Below, piece after piece: positions 1 through 9,362 of a DNA stretch of 64,000 nt. The stretch's first letter is position 1. Each line of letters begins with the position of its first letter. The notes beneath the pieces were generated by a model. That model was not told where the DNA came from and made no database searches. It saw only the letters and a list, made by a program, of their open reading frames with translations. The position numbers and the translations under genes are program-made. Origin of the DNA: Artemia franciscana (taxonomy: Eukaryota > Arthropoda > Branchiopoda > Anostraca > Artemiidae); contig NC_088881.1 of NCBI RefSeq assembly GCF_032884065.1, positions 12,365,260-12,429,259 of the forward strand, written 5' to 3'.

Positions 1-689
1 AACCAGAAATCTTGGAAAATGTTTAGATACGTGATGATACTTGGGGGTAAGAATAAACAAAAGTCCTAGATACGTCATTGACATAATCATACAGGATGGG
101 CTCTCTTTGGTGGAGTTGGGGGGGGGGGAGATTCGGAAGAAATAGGAAAAAGGCTATTTGTAACTTACGGACGGGTGAACAGATCTTAATAAAATTTGAT
201 GTTTAGAAAGATCTTATGCTCCAGAGCTCTTATTTTTTTGAAATTCCGACCAGATCCGGTGACATTGGGGGGAATCCGAGGGGGAAACCGCAAAACATTG
301 AAAATTGGAAAATTGAGGTATCTTTATCTTCCGAATGGGTGATCGGATCTTGATGAAAAATGGTATGTAGACAGGTATTGTGTCTCAGATGCTCCATTTT
401 CAATTCGAATCGGATCCGGGGACCTAGGGTGTTGGAGGGGGAAACAAAAATCTTGGAAATCGGAAATCTTGGAAAACGTTAAGAGTGGAGGGATTGGTAT
501 GAAACTTAATGGGAAGAATAAGCACAGGTTTAAGATGCTTGATTGACATAACTGGACCAGATCCGATCTCTTTGGGGGAGTTGGGGGGATTTCCAGTACT
601 TTGGCGAGTTCGGTGATTCTGGATATACTAGGACGATGAAAATTTATAGACCAGCAATCTGTATCAGGGACTTGCAAGAATTTCGTTGA
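1..689 (-). repeat. Dispersed minisatellite-like repeat family, fragment 1
   Basis: On the minus strand this reads as the family also found at 9363-10680, 29585-30215, 51367-51995 and 61430-63005. Recurrent blocks include AAGAGCTCTGAGACA, TTTTCCAAGATTTCCGG, C-rich runs such as CCCCCTCCAACTCC, and ATTAAGATCCGATCACC. It is non-coding; the 117-codon open frame at 324-677 has the composition of the repeat and matches no protein family I know. It is the immediate 5' flank of the retroelement. Confidence 0.85.
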
Positions 690-839
690 TGCAAAATATT
701 GACTTGCCGTGCTTGAAACTCTACTTGTTAACGTGCATGCCCGTGGTTATAATTATTTGATTGCTTATATATGTTTTTGTTGTTGTAGGTGCTTGCTTGG
801 CTTTCCATTAAACCATTAAACTAAACTGAAGACATTGCA
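690..839 (+). repeat. 5' LTR of the Ty3 element
   Basis: The segment from TGTTAACG (726) to GACATTGCA (839) matches 4823-4929, including GGTGCTTGCTTGG and CCATTAAACCATTAAACTAAA. The outer boundary is uncertain. Comparison with the uninterrupted flank near 61665 suggests the insert starts at TGCAAAATATT (690), whose TGCAA mirrors the TTGCA end. The shared, certain part is 726-839. TATATATG near 768 could serve as a TATA-like element. Confidence 0.7.
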
Positions 840-853
840 TGGTGTCAGAAGTA
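840..853 (+). promoter_or_regulatory. Primer-binding site, tRNA-Leu type
   Basis: TGGTGTCAGAAGTA begins directly after the LTR terminal CA. It resembles the complement of the 3' end of leucine tRNAs (TGGTGTCAGGAGTGG type) with an A/G difference, as in mag/SURL-like elements. It would prime minus-strand DNA synthesis. The same site is mirrored at 9199-9212. Confidence 0.6.
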
Positions 854-864
854 AAACAGTAAAC

Positions 865-1620
865 ATGGACAGCACACCATATCTGTCCTTCGACTGGTCA
901 TCGATGAGCCAAAATCGGCCTGGAAAAGGTTCAGACAACACTGTGAATTAATGTTCTTTGGACCACTGGAAGGCAAATCCCAGGCTGTACAGTGTTCGTA
1001 TCTATTGATATGGGTTGATGATAAAGGAAGAGACATTTTCAGCACATGGACTCTAACAGATACCGAGACAAACAGGGTTCAAACGTACCTTAATAAATTC
1101 GGAGCCCATGTTGAACCCATATCAAACCCCATAGTGAAAAGATTTACTTTCCACAAGTGAGACCAAGGTAATGAAAACATCGAATAATATGTGACCGACC
1201 TCAAGTTAATTGCTAATGACTGTGACTTTGGTACCAGCAGAGATTACCTGATAAGAGATCGTCTTGTCTTTGGAGTTAAGAGTGACAGGATTAGAGAGAA
1301 ATTGCTAAGTGAAGGAGGGACATTAACCCTTGCCAGAGCAATAGAGATTTGCCGTGCCATCGAATATATACAGGAAACCGAAGCGCAAATGACAGCTGCT
1401 AATAAGACTTCAGTGCCCGTGATGAAAAAAGAGATAGATGCCCTGAAGAAACAGTACAACTACAAGGAATGCTATTTTTGTGGTTCACCTTATACCTAGA
1501 ATCATAACTGCCCAGCCAGGGGCAAAACATGTTCAAAATGTAACAAACTGAATCACTTCGCCGAAGTATGTAAAAGCAAAGGTGTGAATGAAATAAGCCA
1601 ATAAGAAGCAGGAACAAGTG
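865..1620 (+). pseudogene. gag of the Ty3 element
   Basis: ATG at 865 starts a short frame that shifts before 951. The main gag frame then runs 951-1160, 1191-1499 and onward in one register, interrupted by in-frame stops at 1158-1160 (TGA), near 1182 (TAA), at 1497-1499 (TAG) and near 1600. Features seen are a capsid-like helical region (LIRDRLVFGVKSDRIREKLL) and two CCHC zinc knuckles, CYFCGSPYT...HNC and CSKCNKLNHFAEVC, the first interrupted by the TAG. Gag would package the RNA into particles. The same stops occur in the inverted copy at 8432-9187. Confidence 0.85.
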
Positions 1621-1631
1621 CAAGTGAGTTC

Positions 1632-1958
1632 ATGATTGACACTGTCAACAGCATGCTAGTGAAACATGCAGATGGGCCAGATGCTGTAATAAGAATTGTT
1701 GACCAGAAACTAGACTTAGTCTTCAAAATAGACACAGGAGCTGAAGCAAATGTTCTTCCGGTCAGCGACTATAATAGCATGGTACCTAAACCTTGTTTGC
1801 AACCAACAAAAGACATTCTAACAAGCTACTCCGGAGAAAGATTACAGGTTTTGGGGTTTGTAGAGCTATGCATCTGCTACAAGGAAGGTGAGAAACAGGT
1901 TCACCAGTTTCATGTGGTCAACACTGATTGCAAGCCAATCCTTAGCAGAAAGACTTAG
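1632..1958 (+). pseudogene. Aspartic protease domain (pol start) of the Ty3 element
   Basis: The motif FKIDTGAEANVLP holds the catalytic D-T-G triad of retropepsins, followed by a hydrophobic strand and GERLQVLGF. It would cleave Gag-Pol. The register is the same as gag, suggesting a single gag-pol frame originally. The domain ends in a stop after a shift near 1950, where the RT continues in another frame. The 108-codon stretch is the usual size of this domain. An identical copy lies at 8094-8420. Confidence 0.85.
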
Positions 1959-3590
1959 CATTCTGAATATACAGAGCGAACCTGCACCCACAATGAAACC
2001 CAAAACGGCCAGAATACTGGAGGAATATGGAGATGTTTTTGAAGATGTAGGAAAACTCCTGGGGAAGTGTAAAATCCACTTGAAAGAAGGAGCTGTACCG
2101 ACAGTACAACCACCAAAAAGAGTTCCATTCGCCCTACAAGAAAAACTCAAAGAAAAACCTGATCGCCTTGAAGTCATGGGCATCATTGAGAAGACAAGTA
2201 CACCAACTGAATTGGTAAACTCAATCGTAGTCGTCCAAAAACCAAATGGATCTCTTAGGATTTGTTTAGATCCTGTCGATCTAGACAAATGGGTGCAGCG
2301 TCCTTACCACCCAATACCATCGCTTGATGATGTAGCAGCAAAATGTTCAGGATCTAATACATTTTTTAAATTGGACGCAAGACAAGGATACTGGTCCATG
2401 GAACTAGATGAGGAGTCATCCCTCCCAACCACCTTTAGCACTACATTTGGCAGATATCACTGGAAGCGATACCCATCTGGAGTCAAATCAGCACAGGACG
2501 AGTTCCGACGGAAGATGGAGGAAGTCTTTGAAGGACTCGACATTGGACTCTAGATGACATTGCTGGAACAGCAGCAAATACAGAAGATCATGATGCTAAG
2601 TTGTGGCTGGTATTACAGCGAGCCAGAGAAAAGGGAGTAAGGTTCAACCGAAATAAATGTATTTTTAATGTAGTAAGCATTCCATACTTCCGGCACTTGC
2701 TGACCACTGAAGGGATCAAAGCAGATCCAGAGAAGACAAAGGCAATTGCGAACATACCAGCACCAGAATCCCACGAACAGCTACAGGTGCTCCTAGGCAT
2801 GTACAATTATTTAGGAAGATGCATCCCAAACCTCTCCACTCTAAACCACCCTCTCCTTGAACTGTCTAAATCCAAGACTTACGACTGGACAACCCAGCAT
2901 GAGAATGCGAGGAAGCAAATCAAAGCCTCAATCTGCAAAAACCTCTCATACTTTGACCATAAGAGCAGAAATGCAGAAGTCATAGTGGACACCTCTCAAC
3001 ATGGGCTAGGGGCCCAACTAGTCGTCGACAACAAAACAGTTGCCTTTGGATCCCGGTCCCTCAGCGGAGCAGAAAAATGGTATTCGCAAATTGAGAAAGA
3101 CATGCTAGCCATAACATACGCTTGCAAATACTTCCGCCAATACACATACGGTAGAACAACCATTATAACCACCAACCACAAGCCTCTTTAGTCAATACTT
3201 AAGAAGCTCATATCCAAGGTTCCGCCACGACTTCAGAGAATGATGATAGCAGTTCAGAACTATGACATACAAGTCATATATCACCCAGGCTCCGAGATTC
3301 TGGTTGCAGATGCCCTTTCCAGATTACACTTGCCCGAAACAGATCCAGACGCACAGCATGACTCCGAATTTGCAGTACTCAGCTTTCTCAGATCTGTCCC
3401 AATTCGCTACAACAAGATCAAACAAATCATAGAGCAAACAAGGATTGACCAAAACCTACAAGTACTGGTCAAGACCATCGCTGAGGGATGGCCCGACCAT
3501 TGCCATGAATGCAACACTGCAATACTCAAGTTTTGGAATCACAGAGATGAACTAACATACATGGATGGCGTGATTCTGAAGGGCGACTGA
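1888..3590 (+). pseudogene. Reverse transcriptase and RNase H of the Ty3 element
   Basis: RT motifs seen: PPKRVPFALQEKLK, VVVQKPNGSLRICLDPVDLD, TFFKLDARQGYWSMELD (first catalytic Asp) and FGRYHWKRYPSGVKSA. The catalytic DD box falls at a frameshift around 2550-2560, where DDIAG reads in a different register from the upstream frame. The thumb and connection resume at 2601 (KCIFNVVSIPYF, GMYNYLGRCIPNLS). RNase H shows IVDTSQHGLGAQL, AFGSRSLSGAEK and EKDMLAITYACKYFRQY, then a TAG at 3189-3191 and the tether VADALSRL (about 3303-3330). The product would copy element RNA into DNA. The break at the active-site box makes this copy dead. Confidence 0.9.
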
Positions 3591-4490
3591 ATCATAATCT
3601 TAGAAACATTGCAGAATGACATTTTAAACCAACTACATGCTTCCCATCTAGGAATGGTCAAAACCAAAGAACGAGCCAGGATGGTAGTGTTCTGGCCAAA
3701 CATTACAAAAGATATTGAGAACATGATTGGCAGCTTCAGTACTTGTTGTTCTATGGCACAAAACCAAGGCAAAGAGAGTATGATGACATCTCAAACCTCA
3801 CACATCCATATGAACATGTTGGAACGGATATCTTCGAATTCATGGGAGTTCAGTATTTAGTCACTACTGACTATTACAGCAGGTTCAAAGAAGTCGATAA
3901 GCTAACAACTAGCACATCACAGCAAGTGATGACCAAACTTAAAGCCCGCTTCAAAAGACACGGAATCCCGAAAACACTGACGTCAGACAACGGGACTCAG
4001 TTCTCGTCAAAGGAATTAAGAGATTCCGTAGACACACGGAGCATGGCTCACAAAACTTAAAGCCCAAACTATCCACAGTCAAATGGATTTATCGAAAAAA
4101 CGGTACAGACGGCAAAAAGGATCATGTCCAAAGCTGCTGGAGTACCGTAATACACCAGTCGATGGGCTAGCCTCACCAGCACAGTTGCTGATGAGCCGAC
4201 AACTCAGATCCGTCTTACCCGTTCTTCCCAGACACTTAAATTCCAAGGTCATCCCACCCTCATCTTTCCAACAAGCCAGAGAAAGACAACAGAAACTACA
4301 AACGAAGTCGTATAATAGACACTCAAAGGACCTAAAACCACTGCTCAAGGATCAGACTGTGTGGGTGAAGCTCGACCATAATGCTAGGTGGCAGAAAGCA
4401 CTGATACTGGAAAAATACGAATATGCGCCACGATCCTACATTCTTCAAACAGAGAATGGAAAGTTCTACAGACGGAACAGGTGACAGATC
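3591..4490 (+). pseudogene. Integrase of the Ty3 element
   Basis: After a TGA at 3588-3590 the HHCC zinc-binding region is visible (LHASHLGMVKTKERA, then FSTCC). The frame shifts near 3743 to the core: HVGTDIFEF (first catalytic Asp), TSDNGTQFSS (second Asp) and, after a stop near 4059 and a further shift, PQSNGFIEKTVQ (catalytic Glu). The C-terminal part has LLEYRNTPVDGLASPAQLLMS followed by VWVKLDHNARWQKA. It would insert the cDNA into the genome. Only this copy contains the core; the inverted copy stops inside the zinc region at 6368. Confidence 0.85.
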
Positions 4491-4822
4491 AGAGAGAGAA
4501 ACCAAAGTATTTACACCAAGCCGCATTTTGAAGCAACGTCCTGGAACCCAGTATACCTGGAGATCAACCCCATGTATCTCCTGGAGCCCAAATAGGAATT
4601 GAACATCTACATAGCGTCCCGTCAAGTCCAACAAATTTCCCAATGCCACCTCGTGCTACAACTACACCCGCCGAAAAATTTGCTACCCCACTAGCAGATG
4701 CTGCCACTGCAGAGTCTCCTTCACGATCCCCTTCGCACCTAACCAAACGACCAAGACAGCCGCTACGTGGCACCACGCGTTCTGGGCGAATTACAAAGCC
4801 ACCCACCAGGCTCAACCTTTGA
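4491..4822 (+). other. 3' end of the Ty3 element between integrase and LTR
   Basis: Low-complexity, Pro/Thr/Ala-rich coding remnant (for example TTPAEKFATPLADAATAESPS reads in one frame) typical of integrase C-terminal tails, followed by untranslated sequence. I see no clear polypurine tract immediately before 4823. Confidence 0.5.
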
Positions 4823-4929
4823 TGTTATCAACAATAATTATAATTATTTGCTTTCTCATATATGTTTTTTTGTTGTAGGTGCTTGCTTGGGTTTCCATTA
4901 AACCATTAAACTAAACCAAAGATATTGCA
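4823..4929 (+). repeat. 3' LTR of the Ty3 element
   Basis: TGTTATCAAC...GATATTGCA matches 726-839, with TG...CA ends. It is about 107 bp and lacks the first 36 bp of the proposed 5' LTR. Pairwise differences from the 5' LTR are obvious (TGCATGCCCGTGG is missing), which indicates an old insertion. It is followed by CTTGATAATAG, which aligns to a site that is uninterrupted on the other strand near 61650-61665. Confidence 0.7.
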
Positions 4930-6140
4930 CTTGATAATAGTCTTTTCTTCGACTCGACCATCTGGAGGACTTTAGGGGGTGAAAAAATGAGGTATTTGCA
5001 ACTTAGGAACGGATGGTCGGATCCTAATAAAAATTGATAATTAAGGACCTCGTGTCTCAGAGCTCTTACTTTAAATCCCAACCGTATCCGGTTATATTGG
5101 GTGGAGCTGGAGGGGGAAACGGGAAACCTCGGAATCGCTTGGAAATCTTGGAACATTTCAAATTCGTGTGGCGAACTTTTTCATGATCCTATGGCACTGG
5201 CACTTTTTACTAATGCCAAAGCAAGTTTCTAAGAAATTTCACCATTGATAAATGAAGAGTCGGTATAAGTACTTGAACCAGTGGCAATATGCCACTATAT
5301 ATACTTCATGATTTTGATTGAAAGAAATAATTTCATGAAAAGATAGTAATTTTTATTTTAAAAGAAAAGATAGAACTTATCGGTTATTAGAAACACATTC
5401 AAGAATTGCGTTTAGGTTTAATCTCAGAAAATCGGTTTCATGGCTACTGTAACAAGTGGCGGATGATACAATGCATTGGACTTGTATAGCTTGGGCTATT
5501 TATTTGCACATTAGAGGGGGGGGGCTAGGTTACGTTATGTATAGTTGGGATAGGTTGGGCTAGAGTTCCACAATTTTGTTTCTAAAGAATTATTTTATCA
5601 TCATGTTTTGTTTTTTCTTATTTCAGTTGGGTTAACCTAACTTCACATCTTGGCTGTGTTTCGAATAACCGACAAGTACCGATAATATTATAATTAATGA
5701 TAATGATAATTAATTACATAATTAATGTATGAATTAATACATTAAGTTTGACTGGGTGAATTGTCTATCTGCTAAGTTTGAATGCCTTAGGGGATGGGGC
5801 AATTTTACATTTTTCTTTTCATTATTAAATTTTTTTATCCGAGACGTTGCTTTCAAGACCGAGCAGCTTATAAGTCTATTCTGACGATAAATAAAGGCAG
5901 TTTGAAGTTTGCGAAAAAAAATATCGATCTTTTTTGACAAAGCCCCGAAATGAAAATTTTCAAGGAATTTTTTTTTATTCAAAACTTTATATCTGATGAT
6001 ATTGGGCTATACATGTTCGAATAACGCCCAAAGAACTATTAGTGTAATAAAAAAAATTGTTTCCGCCATCTTAAGTTTGGCTTTTAAGGATTTTTGATGA
6101 GAATTGTCCATGGTTTAAGAAGGTATGTATAAATGGCACC
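4930..6140 (-). repeat. Antisense, internally deleted copy of the segment-B end and its right flank
   Basis: Read on the minus strand, 5315-6140 matches 59240-60098 (and 37440-40670 without the hAT), and 4930-5310 matches 61299-61660. The intervening 1.2 kb holding the Polinton-like remnant (60099-61298) is absent here. Shared landmarks are the antisense of CTAACCCAACCTATCC-type runs, ATTAATGTATGAATTAAT near 5725, and the GGCAATATGCCACT junction at 5284. There is no intact gene; the 82-codon frame at 5734-5982 is a shadow. Confidence 0.85.
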
Positions 6141-6367
6141 TTGCCACCTTGCGGCTTTGGACCGTCAGATAAATCCTCTTTATTTTTTTACTTCATGTCT
6201 TTTACCTACTTCCTTAATTGCCCATATCTCGGTATTGAAATCCTATTTCATCTTCTGTAGTAGATAAATCTCTCTGTAGTAGATTGTTTCTCTTGCATAA
6301 TTAGCCCCTTTATCTGCCATCTCATGGTCTAATATTCCGAGATGAGCACGATTCCGTTATCAACGAG
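6141..6367. other. Unassigned spacer next to the right arm
   Basis: About 230 bp of AT-rich DNA with no match I recognise elsewhere in the window and no ORF of note. It contains a near duplication of CTGTAGTAGAT around 6255-6285. It is the breakpoint region where the inverted arm begins. Confidence 0.5.
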
Positions 6368-6461
6368 CCATCCTGGCTCGTTCTTTGGTTTTGACCATTC
6401 CTAGATGGGAAGCATGTAGTTGGTTTAAAATGTCATTCTGCAATGTTTCTAAGATTATGAT

Positions 6462-8164
6462 TCAGTCGCCCTTCAGAATCACGCCATCCATGTATGTTAG
6501 TTCATCTCTGTGATTCCAAAACTTGAGTATTGCAGTGTTGCATTCATGGCAATGGTCGGGCCATCCCTCAGCGATGGTCTTGACCAGTACTTGTAGGTTT
6601 TGGTCAATCCTTGTTTGCTCTATGATTTGTTTGATCTTGTTGTAGCGAATTGGGACAGATCTGAGAAAGCTGAGTACTGCAAATTCGGAGTCATGCTGTG
6701 CGTCTGGATCTGTTTCGGGCAAGTGTAATCTGGAAAGGGCATCTGCAACCAGAATCTCGGAGCCTGGGTGATATATGACTTGTATGTCATAGTTCTGAAC
6801 TGCTATCATGATTATCTGAAGTCGTGGCGGAACCTTGGATATGAGCTTCTTAAGTATTGACTAAAGAGGCTTGTGGTTGGTGGTTATAATGGTTGTTCTA
6901 CCGTATGTGTATTGGCGGAAGTATTTGCAAGCGTATGTTATGGCTAGCATGTCTTTCTCAATTTGCGAATACCATTTTTCTGCTCCGCTGAGGGACCGGG
7001 ATCCAAAGGCAACTGTTTTGTTGTCGACGACTAGTTGGGCCCCTAGCCCATGTTGAGAGGCGTCCACTATGACTTCTGCATTTCTGCTCTTATGGTCAAA
7101 GTATGAGAGGTTTTTGCAGATTGAGGCTTTGATTTGCTTCCTCGCATTCTCATGCTGGGTTGTCCAGTCGTAAGTCTTGGATTTAGACAGTTCAAGGAGA
7201 GGGTGGTTTAGAGTGGAGAGGTTTGGGATGCATCTTCCTAAATAATTGTACATGCCTAGGAGCACCTGTAGCTGTTCGTGGGATTCTGGTGCTGGTATGT
7301 TCGCAATTGCCTTTGTCTTCTCTGGATCTGCTTTGATCCCTTCAGTGGTCAGCAAGTGCCGGAAGTATGGAATGCTTACTACATTAAAAATACATTTATT
7401 TCGGTTGAACCTTACTCCCTTTTCTCTGGCTCGCTGTAATACTAGCCACAACTTAGCATCATGATCTTCTGTATTTGCTGCTGTTCCAGCAATGTCATCT
7501 AGAGTCCAATGTCGAGTCCTTCAAAGACTTCCTCCATCTTTCGTCGGAACTCGTCCTGTGCTGATTTGACTCCAGATGGGTATCGCTTCCAGTGATATCT
7601 GCCAAATGTAGTGCTAAAGGTGGTTGGGAGGGATGACTCCTCATCTAGTTCCATGGACCAGTATCCTTGTCTTGCGTCCAATTTAAAAAATGTATTAGAT
7701 CCTGAACATTTTGCTGCTACATCATCAAGCGATGGTATTGGGTGGTAAGGACGCTGCACCCATTTGTCTAGATCAACAGGATCTAAACAAATCCTAAGAG
7801 ATCCATTTGGTTTTTGGACGACTACGATTGAGTTTACCCATTCAGTTGGTGTACTTGTCTTCTCAATGATGCCCATGACTTCAAGGCGATCAAGTTTTTC
7901 TTTGAGTTTTTCTTGTAGGGCGAATGGAACTCTTTTTGGTGGTTGTACTGTCGGTACAGCTCCTTCTTTCAAGTGGATTTTACACTTCCCCAGGAGTTTT
8001 CCTACATCTTCAAAAACATCTCCATATTCCTCCAGTATTCTGGCCGTTTTGGGTTTCATTGTGGGTGCAGGTTCGCTCTGTACATTCAGAATGCTAAGTC
8101 TTTCTGCTAAGGATTGGCTTGCAATCAGTGTTGACCACATGAAACTGGTGAACCTGTTTCTCAC
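6462..8164 (-). pseudogene. RT and RNase H of the inverted Ty3 copy
   Basis: Mirror of 1888-3590. RT occupies 7499-8164, the DD box is broken at the same place near 7495, RNase H lies within 6861-7451, and the tether ends with VADALSRL (about 6722-6749). Residue differences from the plus copy are few: INV for INI, KEKLDR for KEKPDR, TEWVNS for TELVNS, and DASQHG for DTSQHG. TEWVN and DASQHG look ancestral for Ty3 RT and RNase H, so the plus-strand copy carries the derived changes at those sites. Confidence 0.88.
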
Positions 8165-8420
8165 CTTCCTTGTAGCAGATGCATAGCTCTACAAACCCCA
8201 AAACCTGTAATCTTTCTCCGGAGTAGCTTGTTAGAATGTCTTTTGTTGGTTGCAAACAAGGTTTAGGTACCATGCTATTATAGTCGCTGACCGGAAGAAC
8301 ATTTGCTTCAGCTCCTGTGTCTATTTTGAAGACTAAGTCTAGTTTCTGGTCAACAATTCTTATTACAGCATCTGGCCCATCTGCATGTTTCACTAGCATG
8401 CTGTTGACAGTGTCAATCAT
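8094..8420 (-). pseudogene. Protease domain of the inverted Ty3 copy
   Basis: Mirror of 1632-1958 with the retropepsin DTG motif (IDTGAEANVLP) and the same terminal frame break. No residue difference from the plus-strand copy is seen. Confidence 0.85.
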
Positions 8421-8431
8421 GAACTCACTTG

Positions 8432-9187
8432 CACTTGTTCCTGCTTCTTATTGGCTTATTTCATTCACACCTTTGCTTTTACATACTTCGGCGAAGTGAT
8501 TCAGTTTGTTACATTTTGAACATGTTTTGCCCCTGGCTGGGCAGTTATGATTCTAGGTATAAGGTGAACCACAAAAATAGCATTCCTTGTAGTTGTACTG
8601 TTTCTTCAGGGCATCTATCTCTTTTTTCATCACGGGCACTGAAGTCTTATTAGCAGCTGTCATTTGCGCTTCGGTTTCCTGTATATATTCGATGGCACGG
8701 CAAATCTCTATTGCTCTGGCAAGGGTTAATGTCCCTCCTTCACTTAGCAATTTCTCTCTAATCCTGTCACTCTTAACTCCAAAGACAAGACGATCTCTTA
8801 TCAGGTAATCTCTGCTGGTACCAAAGTCACAGTCATTAGCAATTAACTTGAGGTCGGTCACATATTATTCGATGTTTTCATTACCTTGGTCTCACTTGTG
8901 GAAAGTAAATCTTTTCACTATGGGGTTTGATATGGGTTCAACATGGGCTCCGAATTTATTAAGGTACGTTTGAACCCTGTTTGTCTCGGTATCTGTTAGA
9001 GTCCATGTGCTGAAAATGTCTCTTCCTTTATCATCAACCCATATCAATAGATACGAACACTGTACAGCCTGGGATTTGCCTTCCAGTGGTCCAAAGAACA
9101 TTAATTCACAGTGTTGTCTGAACCTTTTCCAGGCCGATTTTGGCTCATCGATGACCAGTCGAAGGACAGATATGGTGTGCTGTCCAT
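8432..9187 (-). pseudogene. gag of the inverted Ty3 copy
   Basis: Mirror of 865-1620. It has the same capsid-like helices and two CCHC knuckles, with the same in-frame stops (8553-8555 TAG, 8892-8894 TGA). The shared lesions show decay preceded duplication. Confidence 0.85.
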
Positions 9188-9212
9188 GTTTACTGTTTTA
9201 CTTCTGACACCA

Positions 9213-9362
9213 TGCAATGTCTTCAGTTTAGTTTAATGGTTTAATGGAAAGCCAAGCAAGCACCTACAACAACAAAAACATATATAAGCAATCAAATAAT
9301 TATAACCACGGGCATGCACGTTAACAAGTAGAGTTTCAAGCACGGCAAGTCAATATTTTGCA
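9213..9362 (-). repeat. LTR of the inverted Ty3 copy
   Basis: Mirror of the 5' LTR at 690-839, followed on the minus strand by the TGGTGTCAGAAGTA primer-binding site at 9199-9212. Confidence 0.75.

Larger units (their letters stand above)
1..3684. repeat. Left arm of a large inverted repeat
   Basis: Positions 1-3684 are the reverse complement of 6368-10051 with paired coordinates summing to 10052 throughout, so I see no net indel over 3.7 kb. Differences seen in the coding parts are a handful of substitutions, for example P/L, L/W and I/V codons in the RT and T/A in RNase H, so identity is very high. The arm continues to the left window edge, so its true length is unknown. It contains flanking dispersed repeat (1-689) and the 5' two-thirds of a Ty3/gypsy element. 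Pairing breaks after 3684. Confidence 0.95.
690..4929 (+). mobile_element. Ty3/gypsy LTR retrotransposon (mag-like), decayed
   Basis: The order LTR, primer-binding site, gag with CCHC knuckles, aspartic protease, RT, RNase H, integrase, LTR is that of Ty3/gypsy (Metaviridae). Length is about 4.2 kb with unusually short LTRs (roughly 107-150 bp). The order PR-RT-RH-IN excludes copia. The short LTRs, the PBS type and the protein flavour recall the mag/SURL lineage, which is my inference. Stops and frameshifts interrupt gag, protease-RT, RNase H and integrase, so it is non-autonomous now. A possible target duplication is TTGA beside each end (left 686-689, right from 4931), imperfect by one base. 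Confidence 0.9.
6368..9362 (-). mobile_element. Inverted, 3'-truncated copy of the Ty3 element
   Basis: Minus-strand copy comprising the 5' LTR (9213-9362), PBS, gag, protease, RT, RNase H and only the first part of integrase; the core integrase and 3' LTR are missing. Its outer flank (9363 on) equals the outer flank of the first copy, so this is a genomic inverted duplication and not a second insertion. All major stops are shared with the first copy. Confidence 0.92.

Noticed and set aside
324-677. 117-codon frame on the minus strand and its mirror at 9375-9728
   Set aside because: Lies entirely in the dispersed repeat family. Its Pro/Ser-rich composition follows from the C-rich repeat words, and related fragments elsewhere do not keep the frame.
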